This document shows positions 40,098 to 48,551 of a stretch of 64,000 bases of DNA, in pieces (position 1 is the first letter of the stretch; every line of letters begins with the position of its first letter). A model generated the notes under the pieces. It was not told the DNA's origin. It did no database searches and was given only the letters and a program-made list of their open reading frames with translations. The position numbers and the translations under genes were made by a program. The stretch is from Halalkalicoccus paucihalophilus (GTDB lineage: Archaea; Halobacteriota; Halobacteria; Halobacteriales; Halalkalicoccaceae), in NCBI RefSeq assembly GCF_001593955.1, contig NZ_LTAZ01000001.1:434001-498000 (forward strand). The letters run 5' to 3'.

Positions 40098-41189
40098 ATG
40101 GACGAACGAATCCATGAGCACGCCGAGGTGCTGGTCGACTGGAGCGCGCGGGTCGAGGCGGGCGACGACGTCGTGCTCTCGGTCGCGGAAGGGGCACACG
40201 ACCTGACGGTAGCGGTCGCGGAGAAACTGGGCGAGCGCGGGGCGAACCCCCTCGTGACCTACGACTCCGACGAGGTGAGCCGGGCGTATCTCACCGCCTA
40301 CGACGGCGAGTTTGGGACTGGTGAACACGAACTCGCGATGATCGAAAACGCGGACGTGTATCTCCGGCTGGGCGGCGGGCGGAACACCAGCGCGCTCGCG
40401 GACGTATCCGGCGAGGTCCGCCAGGCCTACGCCACCGCGAGCGCGGAACTCAGGGAAGCGCGGATGAAAACAGACTGGGTTTCGACTGTACATCCCACCC
40501 GGTCGCTCGCCCAGCAGGCCGGCATGGCCTACGAGGAGTATCGGGACTTCGCCTACGACGCCATCCTCCGAGACTGGGAGTCGCTCGCCGACGAAATGGC
40601 CGAGATGAAAAACGTACTCGATTCGGGCAGCGAGGTCCGTATCGAAAAGGAGAAAACCGATCTCACGATGTCGATCGAGGGCCGCACAGCCGTGAACAGC
40701 GCCGCCTCCGTGGCTTACGACTCACACAACCTACCCTCGGGCGAGGTCTTCACCGCACCCCATGCCACGGAGGGCGAGGTCCTCTTCGACGTACCGATGA
40801 CGGTCAACGGCAAGCGACTGCGGGACGTCTCGCTCACCTTCGAAGGCGGCGAGGTCGTCGACTTTTCTGCCGGAGTCAACGAGGACGAACTCGAAACGAT
40901 CCTCGACACGGACGACGGCGCGCGCCGACTCGGGGAGCTGGGAATCGGCATGAACCGCGGGATCGACCGCTTCACCGACAACATCCTCTTCGACGAGAAG
41001 ATGGGCGATACGATCCATCTGGCGCTCGGACGGGCCTACGACGCCTGCCTGCCCGAGGGCGAAGAAGGGAACGGGTCGGCCGTCCACGTCGACCTAATCA
41101 CCGACATGAGCGAGGGGCGAATGGAGGTGGATGGAGAAGTCGTGCAGCGAAACGGCGTCTTCGACTGGGAGGAGGGGTTCGAGGGATGA
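40098..41189 (+). CDS. M29-family aminopeptidase
   Basis: This 363-residue enzyme resembles thermophilic aminopeptidase T/AmpS (family M29), which removes N-terminal residues using two metal ions. Conserved parts are VDWSARVEAGDDVVL near the N-terminus, the metal-binding stretches LPSGEVFTAPHATEGEV and ELGIGMNRGIDRFTDNILFDEKMGDTIHLALG, and GSAVHVDLITDM near the end. The ATG at 40098 gives the family length. It is probably cytoplasmic, acting in peptide turnover. The next gene is a small PRC-barrel-like protein. Confidence 0.9.
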   Translation: MDERIHEHAEVLVDWSARVEAGDDVVLSVAEGAHDLTVAVAEKLGERGANPLVTYDSDEVSRAYLTAYDGEFGTGEHELAMIENADVYLRLGGGRNTSALADVSGEVRQAYATASAELREARMKTDWVSTVHPTRSLAQQAGMAYEEYRDFAYDAILRDWESLADEMAEMKNVLDSGSEVRIEKEKTDLTMSIEGRTAVNSAASVAYDSHNLPSGEVFTAPHATEGEVLFDVPMTVNGKRLRDVSLTFEGGEVVDFSAGVNEDELETILDTDDGARRLGELGIGMNRGIDRFTDNILFDEKMGDTIHLALGRAYDACLPEGEEGNGSAVHVDLITDMSEGRMEVDGEVVQRNGVFDWEEGFEG

Positions 41190-41256
41190 GGGCCACTTGA
41201 AAAGCGCTTGCGATGGCCACCCACAAACGAAGGCGTCGTGGCCCGAATTGGAACGT

Positions 41257-41496
41257 ATGGCACACGAGTTCACCGACGAGGACCGCGACAAGCCGGTCAG
41301 AACCGCCGACGGGGAGCGGATCGGCACCGTCTCGGACGTCAGCGACGGTCGGGCGAGCGTCGAGGAGGAGGAGGGACTCGCCGACGCGATCAAGGAGAAA
41401 CTCGGATGGAACGACAGCGACGACGGCTCCTACGAACTATCGGACGCGGCGATCGACCGTGTCGACGACTACGGCGTCTGGATCCGCCAGATTTGA
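41257..41496 (+). CDS. Small PRC-barrel-like protein
   Basis: This 79-residue protein reads MAHEFTDEDRDKPVRTADGE..., with strands GERIGTVSDVSDGRASV, a helix ADAIKEKLGW, and the end DRVDDYGVWIRQI. The pattern of a short beta barrel that begins with a V.T.DG..IG.V motif is that of PRC-barrel/DUF2171-type small proteins, abundant in haloarchaea. Function unknown. The DtxR gene converges on it with 3 bases between the two ends. Confidence 0.75.
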   Translation: MAHEFTDEDRDKPVRTADGERIGTVSDVSDGRASVEEEEGLADAIKEKLGWNDSDDGSYELSDAAIDRVDDYGVWIRQI

Positions 41497-41499
41497 GGG

Positions 41500-42180
41500 T
41501 TACGAGACCGCCTCCGCGACCGGGGCGACTCGAACGTGGCGAGCGACGTCCTCAGGTAACGAGACGGGCTCTCCTCCGTCCGGCCGAACGGTCACCATCC
41601 CGAAGGGCGCGACCTCCTCGACGGACAGGGAGACACCGGGGTTGACCCCGCGTTCCGAGAGGTACTCGAGGACATCGGGGTCGCGGTCGCTGACCTCCCG
41701 GACCTCGACGGTCGCACCGACCTCACAGTCGGCCAGTACGTCGCCTGTGGGTTCGGCGGGCGGCTCTAAGTCCGCGTTGGGGATCGGCGCGCCGTGGGGA
41801 TCCACAGTCGGGTCCTCGAGGGTCGCGGCGACGCGCTCCTCGAAGGTCTCGCTGATGTGGTGTTCTAACCGGTCGGCCTCGTCGTGGACCTCGCTCCACG
41901 TGAAGTCGAGGTGTTCGGTGAGGTAGGCCTCCAAGAGACGGTGATGGCGGATCACTTCGAGGGCGACGCGTTCGCCGTCGGTCGTGAGGGTGACACCCTT
42001 GTACTTCTCGCGGTCGGCCAGTCCGCGCTCCTCGAATTTCGAGAGCATGCTCGTGACGGTCGGCGGCGTCACCTCGAGGTGCTCGGCGATCGCGGAGGTC
42101 CGCACACGCTCGCCGTCGCCCTCCCCTTGGAGTTGGTAGATGGCCTTGAGGTAGTCCTCCATGACGGCGCTGAGCATCAT
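41500..42180 (-). CDS. DtxR-family metal-dependent transcriptional regulator
   Basis: This 226-residue protein has an N-terminal winged helix (VMEDYLKAIYQLQGE, TSAIAEHLEVTPPTVTSMLSKFEERGL, YKGVTLTTDGE), a dimer/metal-binding domain with RHHRLLEAYL, HDEADRLEHHIS and metal-ligand His/Glu residues, and a C-terminal FeoA/SH3-like domain. It should repress metal uptake or control metal export in response to Mn or Fe. The neighbouring cation-efflux gene, 8 bases upstream on the same strand, is a pseudogene, so its present regulon must lie elsewhere. Confidence 0.92.
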   Translation of the reverse strand: MMLSAVMEDYLKAIYQLQGEGDGERVRTSAIAEHLEVTPPTVTSMLSKFEERGLADREKYKGVTLTTDGERVALEVIRHHRLLEAYLTEHLDFTWSEVHDEADRLEHHISETFEERVAATLEDPTVDPHGAPIPNADLEPPAEPTGDVLADCEVGATVEVREVSDRDPDVLEYLSERGVNPGVSLSVEEVAPFGMVTVRPDGGEPVSLPEDVARHVRVAPVAEAVS

Positions 42181-42188
42181 CGACCGTA

Positions 42189-42954
42189 TTAGACGCGCCG
42201 AATTCCTAAGTCTATCGCTGTCGAATCAGTGATCGTGGGCGGGGCGTCGTAGCAGTCGTGTGAGACGGCGTGGTCGTAGGCGGGCGACTCGATCTGGATC
42301 GTAGCGTGATCGACTCCGAATCGTTCGTGGAGCGCCGACCGGGAGCGTTCGAGCACCACATTGGAGTCGACCCGACCCTTGATCACGAGGTGCGCCGAGA
42401 GGGCGTACCGGCTCGAGGAGAGCGCCCAGACGTGGACGTCGTGAACGTCACAGACGCCGTTGAGACCCCCGAGGAACCCGCGGATCTCCTCGAGATCGAG
42501 GTCGCCCGGCGTACCCTGCAGCAGGATGTTCAGGCTGTCGCCGAGCAGCCCCCGGGTCGAGTGACGACCCCGACGACGATGGCCACCTCGGGCTAGACCG
42601 CCGGCGGGTCCCTGAAGCGCCCGATCGCCTCGTAGACGATGTATCCCACCGTCACCACCAGCAGGAGGCCGTTCGCGAGCGCCCCGAGCACCTCGGTTCG
42701 CTGGTAGCCGTAGGTCCGTTTCGCGTCGGCCGGACGGGTCGCGACCCACGCCGCAAACAGCGCCAGCCCGAGGCTCGCGCTGTCGGTGAGCATGTGGACC
42801 GCGTCGGCCAGAAGCGTCAGCGATCCCGCGTACAGCGCTCCCGCGAGTTCGATCACGAAAGCAGCGTGTTGATCGCGAGCGCGCGGAAGCCGTGGCTCGT
42901 GTGATCGTGATCGTGGCCGCCATGGTCGTGGGCGCTCACGAGATGACCCTCCAT
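42189..42954 (-). pseudogene. Broken cation diffusion facilitator (CDF/CzcD-like) transporter gene
   Basis: The remains of one CDF gene are spread over several frames. It starts MEGHLVSAHDHGGHDHDHTSHG (His-rich metal-binding N-terminus, ATG at 42954), shifts frame near 42860 into FVIELAGALYAGSLTLLADAVHMLTDS (first metal site HxxxD), continues through GYQRTEVLGALANGLLLVV, meets TAG at 42593-42595, then after a deletion of perhaps 70-80 codons resumes as LLGDSLNILLQGTPGDLDLEEI and the cytoplasmic domain. At least three lesions show it is non-functional as a transporter. Confidence 0.85.
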
Positions 42955-43029
42955 CGGAAACGCCGGACGTCCATTGAAGACTCGTTAGTCCCCGTTCCGT
43001 ATTAACTCCCCGGCCAAAACTCGACATTT

Positions 43030-43076
43030 CTTATGGAAGGTCTAATATCTATATCTGATATATTATTAATCAATGG
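43030..43076. other. AT-rich spacer after rnpB
   Basis: The stretch around CTAATATCTATATCTGATATATTATTAATC is almost pure A/T in a GC-rich window, with ATATC and GATAT as an inverted pair. It is upstream of the ruined CDF gene and downstream of rnpB, so it may be the old CDF promoter or the rnpB termination region. No gene is supported. Confidence 0.5.
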
Positions 43077-43104
43077 AGGACACCGTGGGTAGGGAGCGTT
43101 CGAG

Positions 43105-43548
43105 AACGTGGCTGAGGGGAGTAAGCCCCCTTCTGTTCGGCCCGGCATTCGGCTGAGCGCCCGCGCCCGTGTCCCCGGATTACATCCGGGGGCGTACCGA
43201 GCTGTGCTCGGTAGCGTCCGGGCTACCATACGACGCTCTCGCGTCGGGGCACGGGCTTGCACCGGCGAGGGTGGCCGTTCCATCCGTTCTCCCCCGTCGC
43301 CGTTCGGTCGGTGACTCCCCGCCATCTCGGGCGGGTTCGCGGACCTCATCACTCGAGGGGAGCGGTATCGTTTCTGTTCCAGTGCCGGCGGTCTCCCGCC
43401 CCGGGCTTGCGCCCGGTCGCCTGCCCGGACGGTGGGGGGACTTTCCTCGTTTGCGTGCCCGCAGGACGCGAGACACGGGACGGCGAACCGTCCCGCGTGC
43501 GGTTGCGTCCGACGGGACCACGCTACGGTGGCCGGGCTTCCTCTGCCG
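43105..43548 (-). ncRNA. rnpB: RNase P RNA
   Basis: On the minus strand the universal RNase P cores are present in order: GAGGAAAGTCC (43449-43439, P4 5' side), ACAGAAACGATACC (about 43382), GGTGCAAGCCCG (about 43265), and AACAGAAGGGGGCTTAC (about 43137-43121, P4 3' side). A long P3 hairpin (GGGACGG TTCG CCGTCCC) precedes the first core. This is the archaeal catalytic RNA that trims tRNA 5' leaders. Ends are estimated: a TATA-like CTTATC at about 43572-43577 implies a start near 43548, and pairing of TCCCCTCAGCC with GGCAGAGGA suggests an end near 43105. Confidence 0.93.
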
Positions 43549-43652
43549 GGCTTTTGTACTCGGTTCCGGGAGATAAGTCGTTCGCTCGGCGGGTGTCAGA
43601 CACCCTGAGCCAAACAGAAGGCTTGAAGGCGGCCACACCCCTCATACGGGAT

Positions 43653-44264
43653 ATGTCCGAGGCCCAGACCGTCCGCCTCAGTTACGAGGACGGCATCCGA
43701 GCCGTCGAACTGGCGCGTGAATCCATCGAGTCCTACGTCTGTCACGGCCAGCGTGAACAGCCCGGCAGTATGCGCGAGGCCTTCTATCAACGAACCGGAG
43801 CGCTCGTCCGGATCGAATCGACCCGTGGACGCGGCAGCCTCCGGGGCTGTGCCGGCTCGTATCAGTCGAACGATCAATTGGGCCACGTGATCGTCGACGC
43901 CGCGATCGCCGCCGCGAGCGAGGACTCGTGTGGCTCGGAGCTCAACGCCGCCGAACTCGACAGCGTGGCGGTCTCGACCTGTATCGTTCGGGACGTCCTC
44001 CTGACCGACGATCCCCTCGCGGACCTCGAACTCGGACACCACGGGGTCGCGATCGACGGCGGCAACCGGGGCGGCTGGCTCTACCCGACGATCCCCGTCG
44101 AGAACGACTGGAGCGTCCGCGAGTACCTCGATCGCTCCTGCCGGAAGGCCGGACTGGCGCCGACCGCCTGGCAGGACGACGACGTGATGGTCGTGCTCTT
44201 CGGCGGCGAGGTGTTCCGCGAGCGCGAGCCCAACGGCTCGATCGAGCACCGCTCGAACCTATAA
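43653..44264 (+). CDS. AMMECR1-family protein
   Basis: This 203-residue protein matches the AMMECR1 domain (TIGR00296 type) found in archaea and eukaryotes. The hallmark LRGCAGSY is present in RGRGSLRGCAGSYQSND, with AAIAAASEDS and ELDSVAVSTCIVRDV and the closing region LYPTIPVENDWSVREYLDRSCRKAG. The biochemical role of the family is not established. The ATG at 43653 starts shortly before the domain; the open frame upstream runs antisense through rnpB and is not coding. It is divergent from rnpB. Confidence 0.92.
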   Translation: MSEAQTVRLSYEDGIRAVELARESIESYVCHGQREQPGSMREAFYQRTGALVRIESTRGRGSLRGCAGSYQSNDQLGHVIVDAAIAAASEDSCGSELNAAELDSVAVSTCIVRDVLLTDDPLADLELGHHGVAIDGGNRGGWLYPTIPVENDWSVREYLDRSCRKAGLAPTAWQDDDVMVVLFGGEVFREREPNGSIEHRSNL

Positions 44265-45398
44265 CACGGCCGCGGCGTCCCCTCGGAGCCGGTCTTTCGC
44301 GTCCTCGATATCGAACTGGCGAGCGATCTCGCCCTCGGCGATCAGGGGCTCCAAAAGCGCCTCCCCGTCGGCGACCTCCCGGTCTGCGAGCGCGACGTGG
44401 TGGCCACCCTCCTCCGTCCTGTAGACCTCCTTGACGCCGGGAAGCTTTCCCCGTTTCGAGATCGCCTCGCCCTCGATCTCGACGATGTCGAGCGCGAAGT
44501 CGACGGGATCGGCGCTCGTGATCGCGCCGCCGACACCGAAGCCCTCGGCGACGTCCCGGAGTTCGCGCAGGTCGTCGGGCCCGAGCCCGCCCGAGGCGAA
44601 GATCCCCACGTCCTCGTAGCCCCACGAGTCCAGATGCCAGCGCAGTTCCTTGAGGATGTGTCGAAAGTCGCCGCGTCGGGAGCCCGTGGTGTCGATGCGG
44701 ACGCTGTCTAAGTCCTCGCCGAGCGCCTCCACCGCGCCGAGTACCTCCTCGACCTCGTCCGAGAACGTATCACAGAGCGTGATCCGGGGCACCTCTTCGG
44801 GGACGGCCTCGTCGAACGCGCGGAAGGCCTCGCCCTGGTTGCCCCGTCCGTAACAGAGGAGGAGTGCGTGGGGCATCGTCCCTCCGGCCTCGTAGCCGAG
44901 GACCTCGCCGGCGGCGACGTGAGAGAAGCCGTCGAGGCCGGCGACAAGCGCCGCCCGCTCGACGGTCGGCGCGAGCATCGGGTGGAGGTGCCGGGCGCCA
45001 AACGAGAGCACCTGCGAGTCGGGGGCGGCCCGCCGGACATCCAGCGCCCCGGTCAGAAAGCCGCTGGCCTGCGAGAGAAAGCCCAGAATCGAGGTCTCGA
45101 AGCGTGCGAACTCCAGATAGGGGCCTTCGATCCGCATCACGGGCCCGCCGTCGAACAGCCGCCCCTCGCGGATGGCGTGGACCGTCAGATCGCGGCCGAT
45201 GAGCAGGTTCGCGACGTCCTTGACCCCGCCGAAGGCCTCGAACTCGCCGGTGGGAAACTGGTCTGCGGTCACCTCCGCGACGACGTGGGGGTTCTTGTCG
45301 GCGTGTTCGAGGGTCGTCTCGGTCCGCAGGAAGTAGGCGTCGGTCGCGGTGCCCTCGCGGATCGCCTCCGGCGAGAGCGTCTCGAAGGGGTTGTCCAT
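44259..45398 (-). CDS. pncB: Nicotinate phosphoribosyltransferase
   Basis: This 379-residue enzyme joins nicotinate to PRPP in the NAD salvage route. It shows FFGGVKD-type start residues FEAFGGVKDVANLLIGR, the ASGFLTGALDVRRA segment, the active region SFGARHLHP, GYEAGGTMPHAL, and the phosphate-binding end of the barrel GIFASGGLGPDDLREL with GVGGAITSADP. The length fits the archaeal type. ATG 45398 is preferred; the open frame upstream is antisense to the surface-protein gene end. An isochorismatase-family gene, a possible nicotinamidase, lies 1.6 kb away. Confidence 0.9.
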   Translation of the reverse strand: MDNPFETLSPEAIREGTATDAYFLRTETTLEHADKNPHVVAEVTADQFPTGEFEAFGGVKDVANLLIGRDLTVHAIREGRLFDGGPVMRIEGPYLEFARFETSILGFLSQASGFLTGALDVRRAAPDSQVLSFGARHLHPMLAPTVERAALVAGLDGFSHVAAGEVLGYEAGGTMPHALLLCYGRGNQGEAFRAFDEAVPEEVPRITLCDTFSDEVEEVLGAVEALGEDLDSVRIDTTGSRRGDFRHILKELRWHLDSWGYEDVGIFASGGLGPDDLRELRDVAEGFGVGGAITSADPVDFALDIVEIEGEAISKRGKLPGVKEVYRTEEGGHHVALADREVADGEALLEPLIAEGEIARQFDIEDAKDRLRGDAAAVL

Positions 45399-45438
45399 AC
45401 GCCGGGTTGGGGGGGCGACCTCGAAAAAACCACCGGGG

Positions 45439-46965
45439 TTAGCGCCGTCGAGCGAGGACGAATCCCGTCCCGACGAGCGCCGCGAGCGCCACGGCGATCC
45501 CAAAGCCGGGTAGCTCCTCCGAGTCTCCGTCCGACCCGTCGGCTTCGCTCCCGTCGCTCCCCGGTGGACCCTCGTCGCTACCGGGCCGGGCATTCTCGGA
45601 GACCGCGGTGAGGGCGTCGGTATCCGGTGCGTGGGTGATCGTCACCGTATTGCCCTCGACGGCCACGTGATAGGCCCCGTCGTAACCGCCCTCCTCGATG
45701 ACGTAGGTGTCGCCCTCGACGCGCTCCCCGCCCCAGTAGGCAAGCAGTTCGTCGAAGCCGTCTGCGAAGGTCTCGGCGTCGGCGGGCGAGTCCCACGCCA
45801 GTTTCCAGACGTAGCCCAGTTCGTCGCCGTTCTCGTAGGCGACGAACCGGTCGCCGGCCCAGCCGGTTGCGTACCGGCTCCCGTAGTCGAACATCCCGTA
45901 GGCGGGGGGCTCGTCGCCCTCGTAGGTGAACCACTCGTCGGCGGGGATCACCGGGTCCCGTCCGTCGCTGTCGTAGAGCGGGTTGACGAACATGATCGTG
46001 ATCGCACCCATCCCTAGCCGGTCGTACGCGGGCCCGTCCTCGGGATCGAGGCGCTCCCAGTCACCCGAACTGGTGTCCTCGATTCGGACCTCGCGGGGGT
46101 CGTCCTCGGGGTAGCCCTCGGCGTCGATCACCTGCTCGGTGCTCGCCGGCGGGGTATCGTACATGTCGTTGACGGCGCCCCAGCCGCCGGCCCCGCGGAC
46201 CGCCTCGACGAACGCGGGCCCGGCGTCGTAGGGGAAGTACTCGAGAACGAGGAGGCCGACGTTCGCGGGCCGTCCCGGTCCTTCGCCGGGTTCAGCGCCC
46301 GCCTCGCCGGGAGTGACACACTCCCACTCGGTCCCACAGCGTTCCCGATACAGCGTCTCGGTGTAGGTCGCGTCGCCCTCGATCAGGCCGAGTTGGCCCC
46401 CGGAACCGTCCTGCGTGGGGGCGTCATAGCCCGCGAGCCCCCAGCGGTCGTCCTGGTAGGCGTGGACGAGTTCGTGAGCGAGGGTGAGTTCGTTCAGCCG
46501 GGGGTCGGCGTCGTTGGAGACGACGACGATCTCGCCGGTGGCGGGCTCGTAGAACCCGGCGATCGAGGTGTTCATGTTCTCGGTCCGGACGGCGGTCGCG
46601 TTCTCGTCGTCGCCGACGAGAAACAGCGCCTGGAGGCGCGCGTTCTCGAAGGCGGAGCGCTCCCCGCTCGCGTTCCCGCCCAGCCCCGCGTACTGGCGCT
46701 GGAACTCCTCGCGGCTGACGACGGTCACGGGGGGCCGGTCCTCGAACTCGATCCCCCTGAGTTCCTCGACGCGGACCATCGCCCGCGAGACGACCGCCTC
46801 GAGTTCTGCATCCGAGAGGCCGTCGGAGGCGTCGATCGCGAGTTCGTCGTCGGGGTCGTACTCGCGCCACTCGGTGTCGGTCTGGGCGTGTGCGGGATGT
46901 GCGAGCGGCGCGCCGACGAGCGAGAGCAGGCAGACGGCGATAAAGAGGGCGGCGAGACGTTCCAT
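45439..46965 (-). CDS. Hvo_1808-type surface protein with HExxH and PGF-CTERM-like anchor
   Basis: This 508-residue exported protein has a Sec signal (MERLAALFIAVCLLSLVGAPLAHPAHAQ), HELVH at residues 164-168 in LTLAHELVHAYQDDRWG, with a downstream Glu in LIEGDATYTE as likely third zinc ligand, and a C-terminus of Asp/Ser/Gly-rich linker, LPGFGIAVALAALVGTGF and RRR. The last part is the PGF-CTERM sorting signal processed by archaeosortase ArtA. It resembles the Hvo_1808 family of surface proteins. A cell-surface metallopeptidase role is inferred from the motif. Confidence 0.82.
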   Translation of the reverse strand: MERLAALFIAVCLLSLVGAPLAHPAHAQTDTEWREYDPDDELAIDASDGLSDAELEAVVSRAMVRVEELRGIEFEDRPPVTVVSREEFQRQYAGLGGNASGERSAFENARLQALFLVGDDENATAVRTENMNTSIAGFYEPATGEIVVVSNDADPRLNELTLAHELVHAYQDDRWGLAGYDAPTQDGSGGQLGLIEGDATYTETLYRERCGTEWECVTPGEAGAEPGEGPGRPANVGLLVLEYFPYDAGPAFVEAVRGAGGWGAVNDMYDTPPASTEQVIDAEGYPEDDPREVRIEDTSSGDWERLDPEDGPAYDRLGMGAITIMFVNPLYDSDGRDPVIPADEWFTYEGDEPPAYGMFDYGSRYATGWAGDRFVAYENGDELGYVWKLAWDSPADAETFADGFDELLAYWGGERVEGDTYVIEEGGYDGAYHVAVEGNTVTITHAPDTDALTAVSENARPGSDEGPPGSDGSEADGSDGDSEELPGFGIAVALAALVGTGFVLARRR

Positions 46966-47042
46966 ACCGCGTCCTCGGAGCGCGCGAGGAAAAAGTATCC
47001 GGCGGGCCACACAGTTAGGGGGGTTCGACCCCTACGTCGGGT

Positions 47043-47615
47043 ATGCGCTTCGACCCAGAGCGGACGGCGCTGATCGTCGTCGACATGCAAAATGGGTTCT
47101 GTCACGAGGAGGGCAGCCTCCACGCGCCCGCGAGCGAGGACGCGATCGGCTCTGTGAGGGAAGTCATCGAAACCGCACGCGAGGCGGGCGTACGGGTGAT
47201 CTACACACGGGACGTGCACCCGCCCGAACAGTTCGAGAGGAACCACTACTACGACGAGTTCGAGCGCTGGGGCGAGCACGTCCTCGAAGGGTCGTGGGAG
47301 GCCGAGATCGTCTCGGAACTCGAACCCCACGAAGGAGATCACGTCGTCGAGAAACACACCTACGACGCCTTTTACAACACCGAACTGGAGGGGTGGCTCC
47401 GGGCGCGCGGGATCGACGACCTGCTGATCTGTGGCACCCTCGCAAACGTCTGCGTGTTCCACACGGCGGGCAGCGCCGGTCTGCGGGACTTCCGGCCCGT
47501 CGTGATCGAGGACGCGCTGGGCTACATCGAGGAGGATCACCGCGAGTACGCCGTCGAGCACTCGGCGTGGCTGTTCGGCGAAACGACGACAAGAAGGGAG
47601 ATCGAGTTCGAATGA
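47043..47615 (+). CDS. Isochorismatase-family cysteine hydrolase (nicotinamidase-like)
   Basis: This 190-residue enzyme has the catalytic triad of the family: Asp14 (ALIVVDMQNGF), Lys104 (VEKHTYDAFYNT) and Cys137 (LLICGTLANVCVFHTA). YTRDVHPPEQF matches the position of nicotinamidase metal ligands, although the classical DxHxxxH is not fully evident. Nicotinamidase, isochorismatase and carbamoylsarcosine amidase all share this fold. Proximity to pncB favours a role in NAD salvage. Two genes follow closely on the same strand. Confidence 0.85.
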   Translation: MRFDPERTALIVVDMQNGFCHEEGSLHAPASEDAIGSVREVIETAREAGVRVIYTRDVHPPEQFERNHYYDEFERWGEHVLEGSWEAEIVSELEPHEGDHVVEKHTYDAFYNTELEGWLRARGIDDLLICGTLANVCVFHTAGSAGLRDFRPVVIEDALGYIEEDHREYAVEHSAWLFGETTTRREIEFE

Positions 47616-47625
47616 GGGGACGGCG

Positions 47626-48063
47626 ATGACCGACGGGGATCCCGAGTACGACACGGATTTTCGCGACCGTCCCGAGGCCTACGAGATCGGCCGGAGCGAG
47701 GAGGGCGTCTTCAAGGTCCAACCTTACAAGGACGAGTTGCTCCCGCTGTGGACGTTCAAAACGCCCGAGGAAGCCGAGGAATCCGCCGACGCGATCCTCG
47801 AAAAGTACGAGGAGTACCGCGCGGACGGGGAGTTCCCGGGGATGGACATAGCCCGCAAGTACCTCCAGATGGGGTATACGCGCGCCATGCGCTATGCGAA
47901 GTACCCCGGCGGGACGAAGTACGTCGATGGCGAGGAACGCGACCCCCAGCAGTGGGCCGACCCCGAGAAACGCGAGGCTGCGCTCCGGTTCGAGGAGCGT
48001 TTAGAGAGCGTTCGCGAGGACGAGGCCTACCAGCGGGCGACGGAGGCTCACCGGGAGCGATGA
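47626..48063 (+). CDS. DUF4385-family protein
   Basis: This 145-residue soluble protein has the conserved core VFKVQPYKDELLPLWTFKTPEEAEESA and RKYLQMGYTRAMRYAKYPGGTKY, which I associate with DUF4385, a family also found in phages and bacteria. The function is not known. It starts 10 bases after the isochorismatase gene and its TGA overlaps the JAMM gene ATG (ATGA), so the three genes are probably one transcription unit. Confidence 0.8.
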   Translation: MTDGDPEYDTDFRDRPEAYEIGRSEEGVFKVQPYKDELLPLWTFKTPEEAEESADAILEKYEEYRADGEFPGMDIARKYLQMGYTRAMRYAKYPGGTKYVDGEERDPQQWADPEKREAALRFEERLESVREDEAYQRATEAHRER

Positions 48064-48521
48064 GCGGACGTCCGCCATCGGGGACGGACCGAAGCGCCAT
48101 CGAGTTCGAGCGCGAGGCCTACGGCGCGATCATCGAGCACGCCCGCGCGGGAGCCCCCGAGGAGGTCTGTGGCGTCCTGGGCGGCGAGTACGGCGCACAC
48201 TGTTCGCGCGTGCGGACGGTTCGCCGTGCGGAAAACGCCGCCGAGAACCCCGAAACGCGCTACGCCATCGACCCCGCGGAGGCGATCGGACTGATCGAGG
48301 GGATCGAAAAGCGAGGGGAGGACCTCGTGGGGTTCTACCACTCGCACCCGGTGGGCCCGACCGAGCCGAGTCGGACCGACACGGAGCGGGCGGCGTGGCC
48401 GGGCAAGAGCTACGTGATCGTCGCGCTCGACGGCGAGCCGTTCGTCGGCGCGTGGCGCTGGAACGGCGAAGACGGGCGGTTCGAGGGGGAGACGGTCCGC
48501 CTGCTCCCGCGGGAGCGATAA
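48060..48521 (+). CDS. JAMM/MPN+ metalloprotease (HvJAMM-like desampylase candidate)
   Basis: This 153-residue protein has the full JAMM motif: Glu35 (APEEVCGVLGG), His94 and His96 (GFYHSHPVG), Ser104 and Asp107 (SRTD), spacing HxHx7SxxD. Archaeal single-domain JAMM enzymes such as HvJAMM1 cleave ubiquitin-like SAMP proteins from conjugates or precursors. The start is the ATG at 48060, overlapping the previous stop. A rhodanese gene follows 30 bases later, which is compatible with a sulfur-carrier or SAMP-related setting but does not prove it. Confidence 0.88.
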   Translation: MSGRPPSGTDRSAIEFEREAYGAIIEHARAGAPEEVCGVLGGEYGAHCSRVRTVRRAENAAENPETRYAIDPAEAIGLIEGIEKRGEDLVGFYHSHPVGPTEPSRTDTERAAWPGKSYVIVALDGEPFVGAWRWNGEDGRFEGETVRLLPRER

Positions 48522-48551
48522 CCTAACGGGGCTCGATCCCCGAACGCATCC

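Noticed and set aside
43257..43652. N-terminal extension of the AMMECR1 frame
   Set aside because: It overlaps rnpB antisense and shows no protein-like features; AMMECR1 similarity starts at about 43653.
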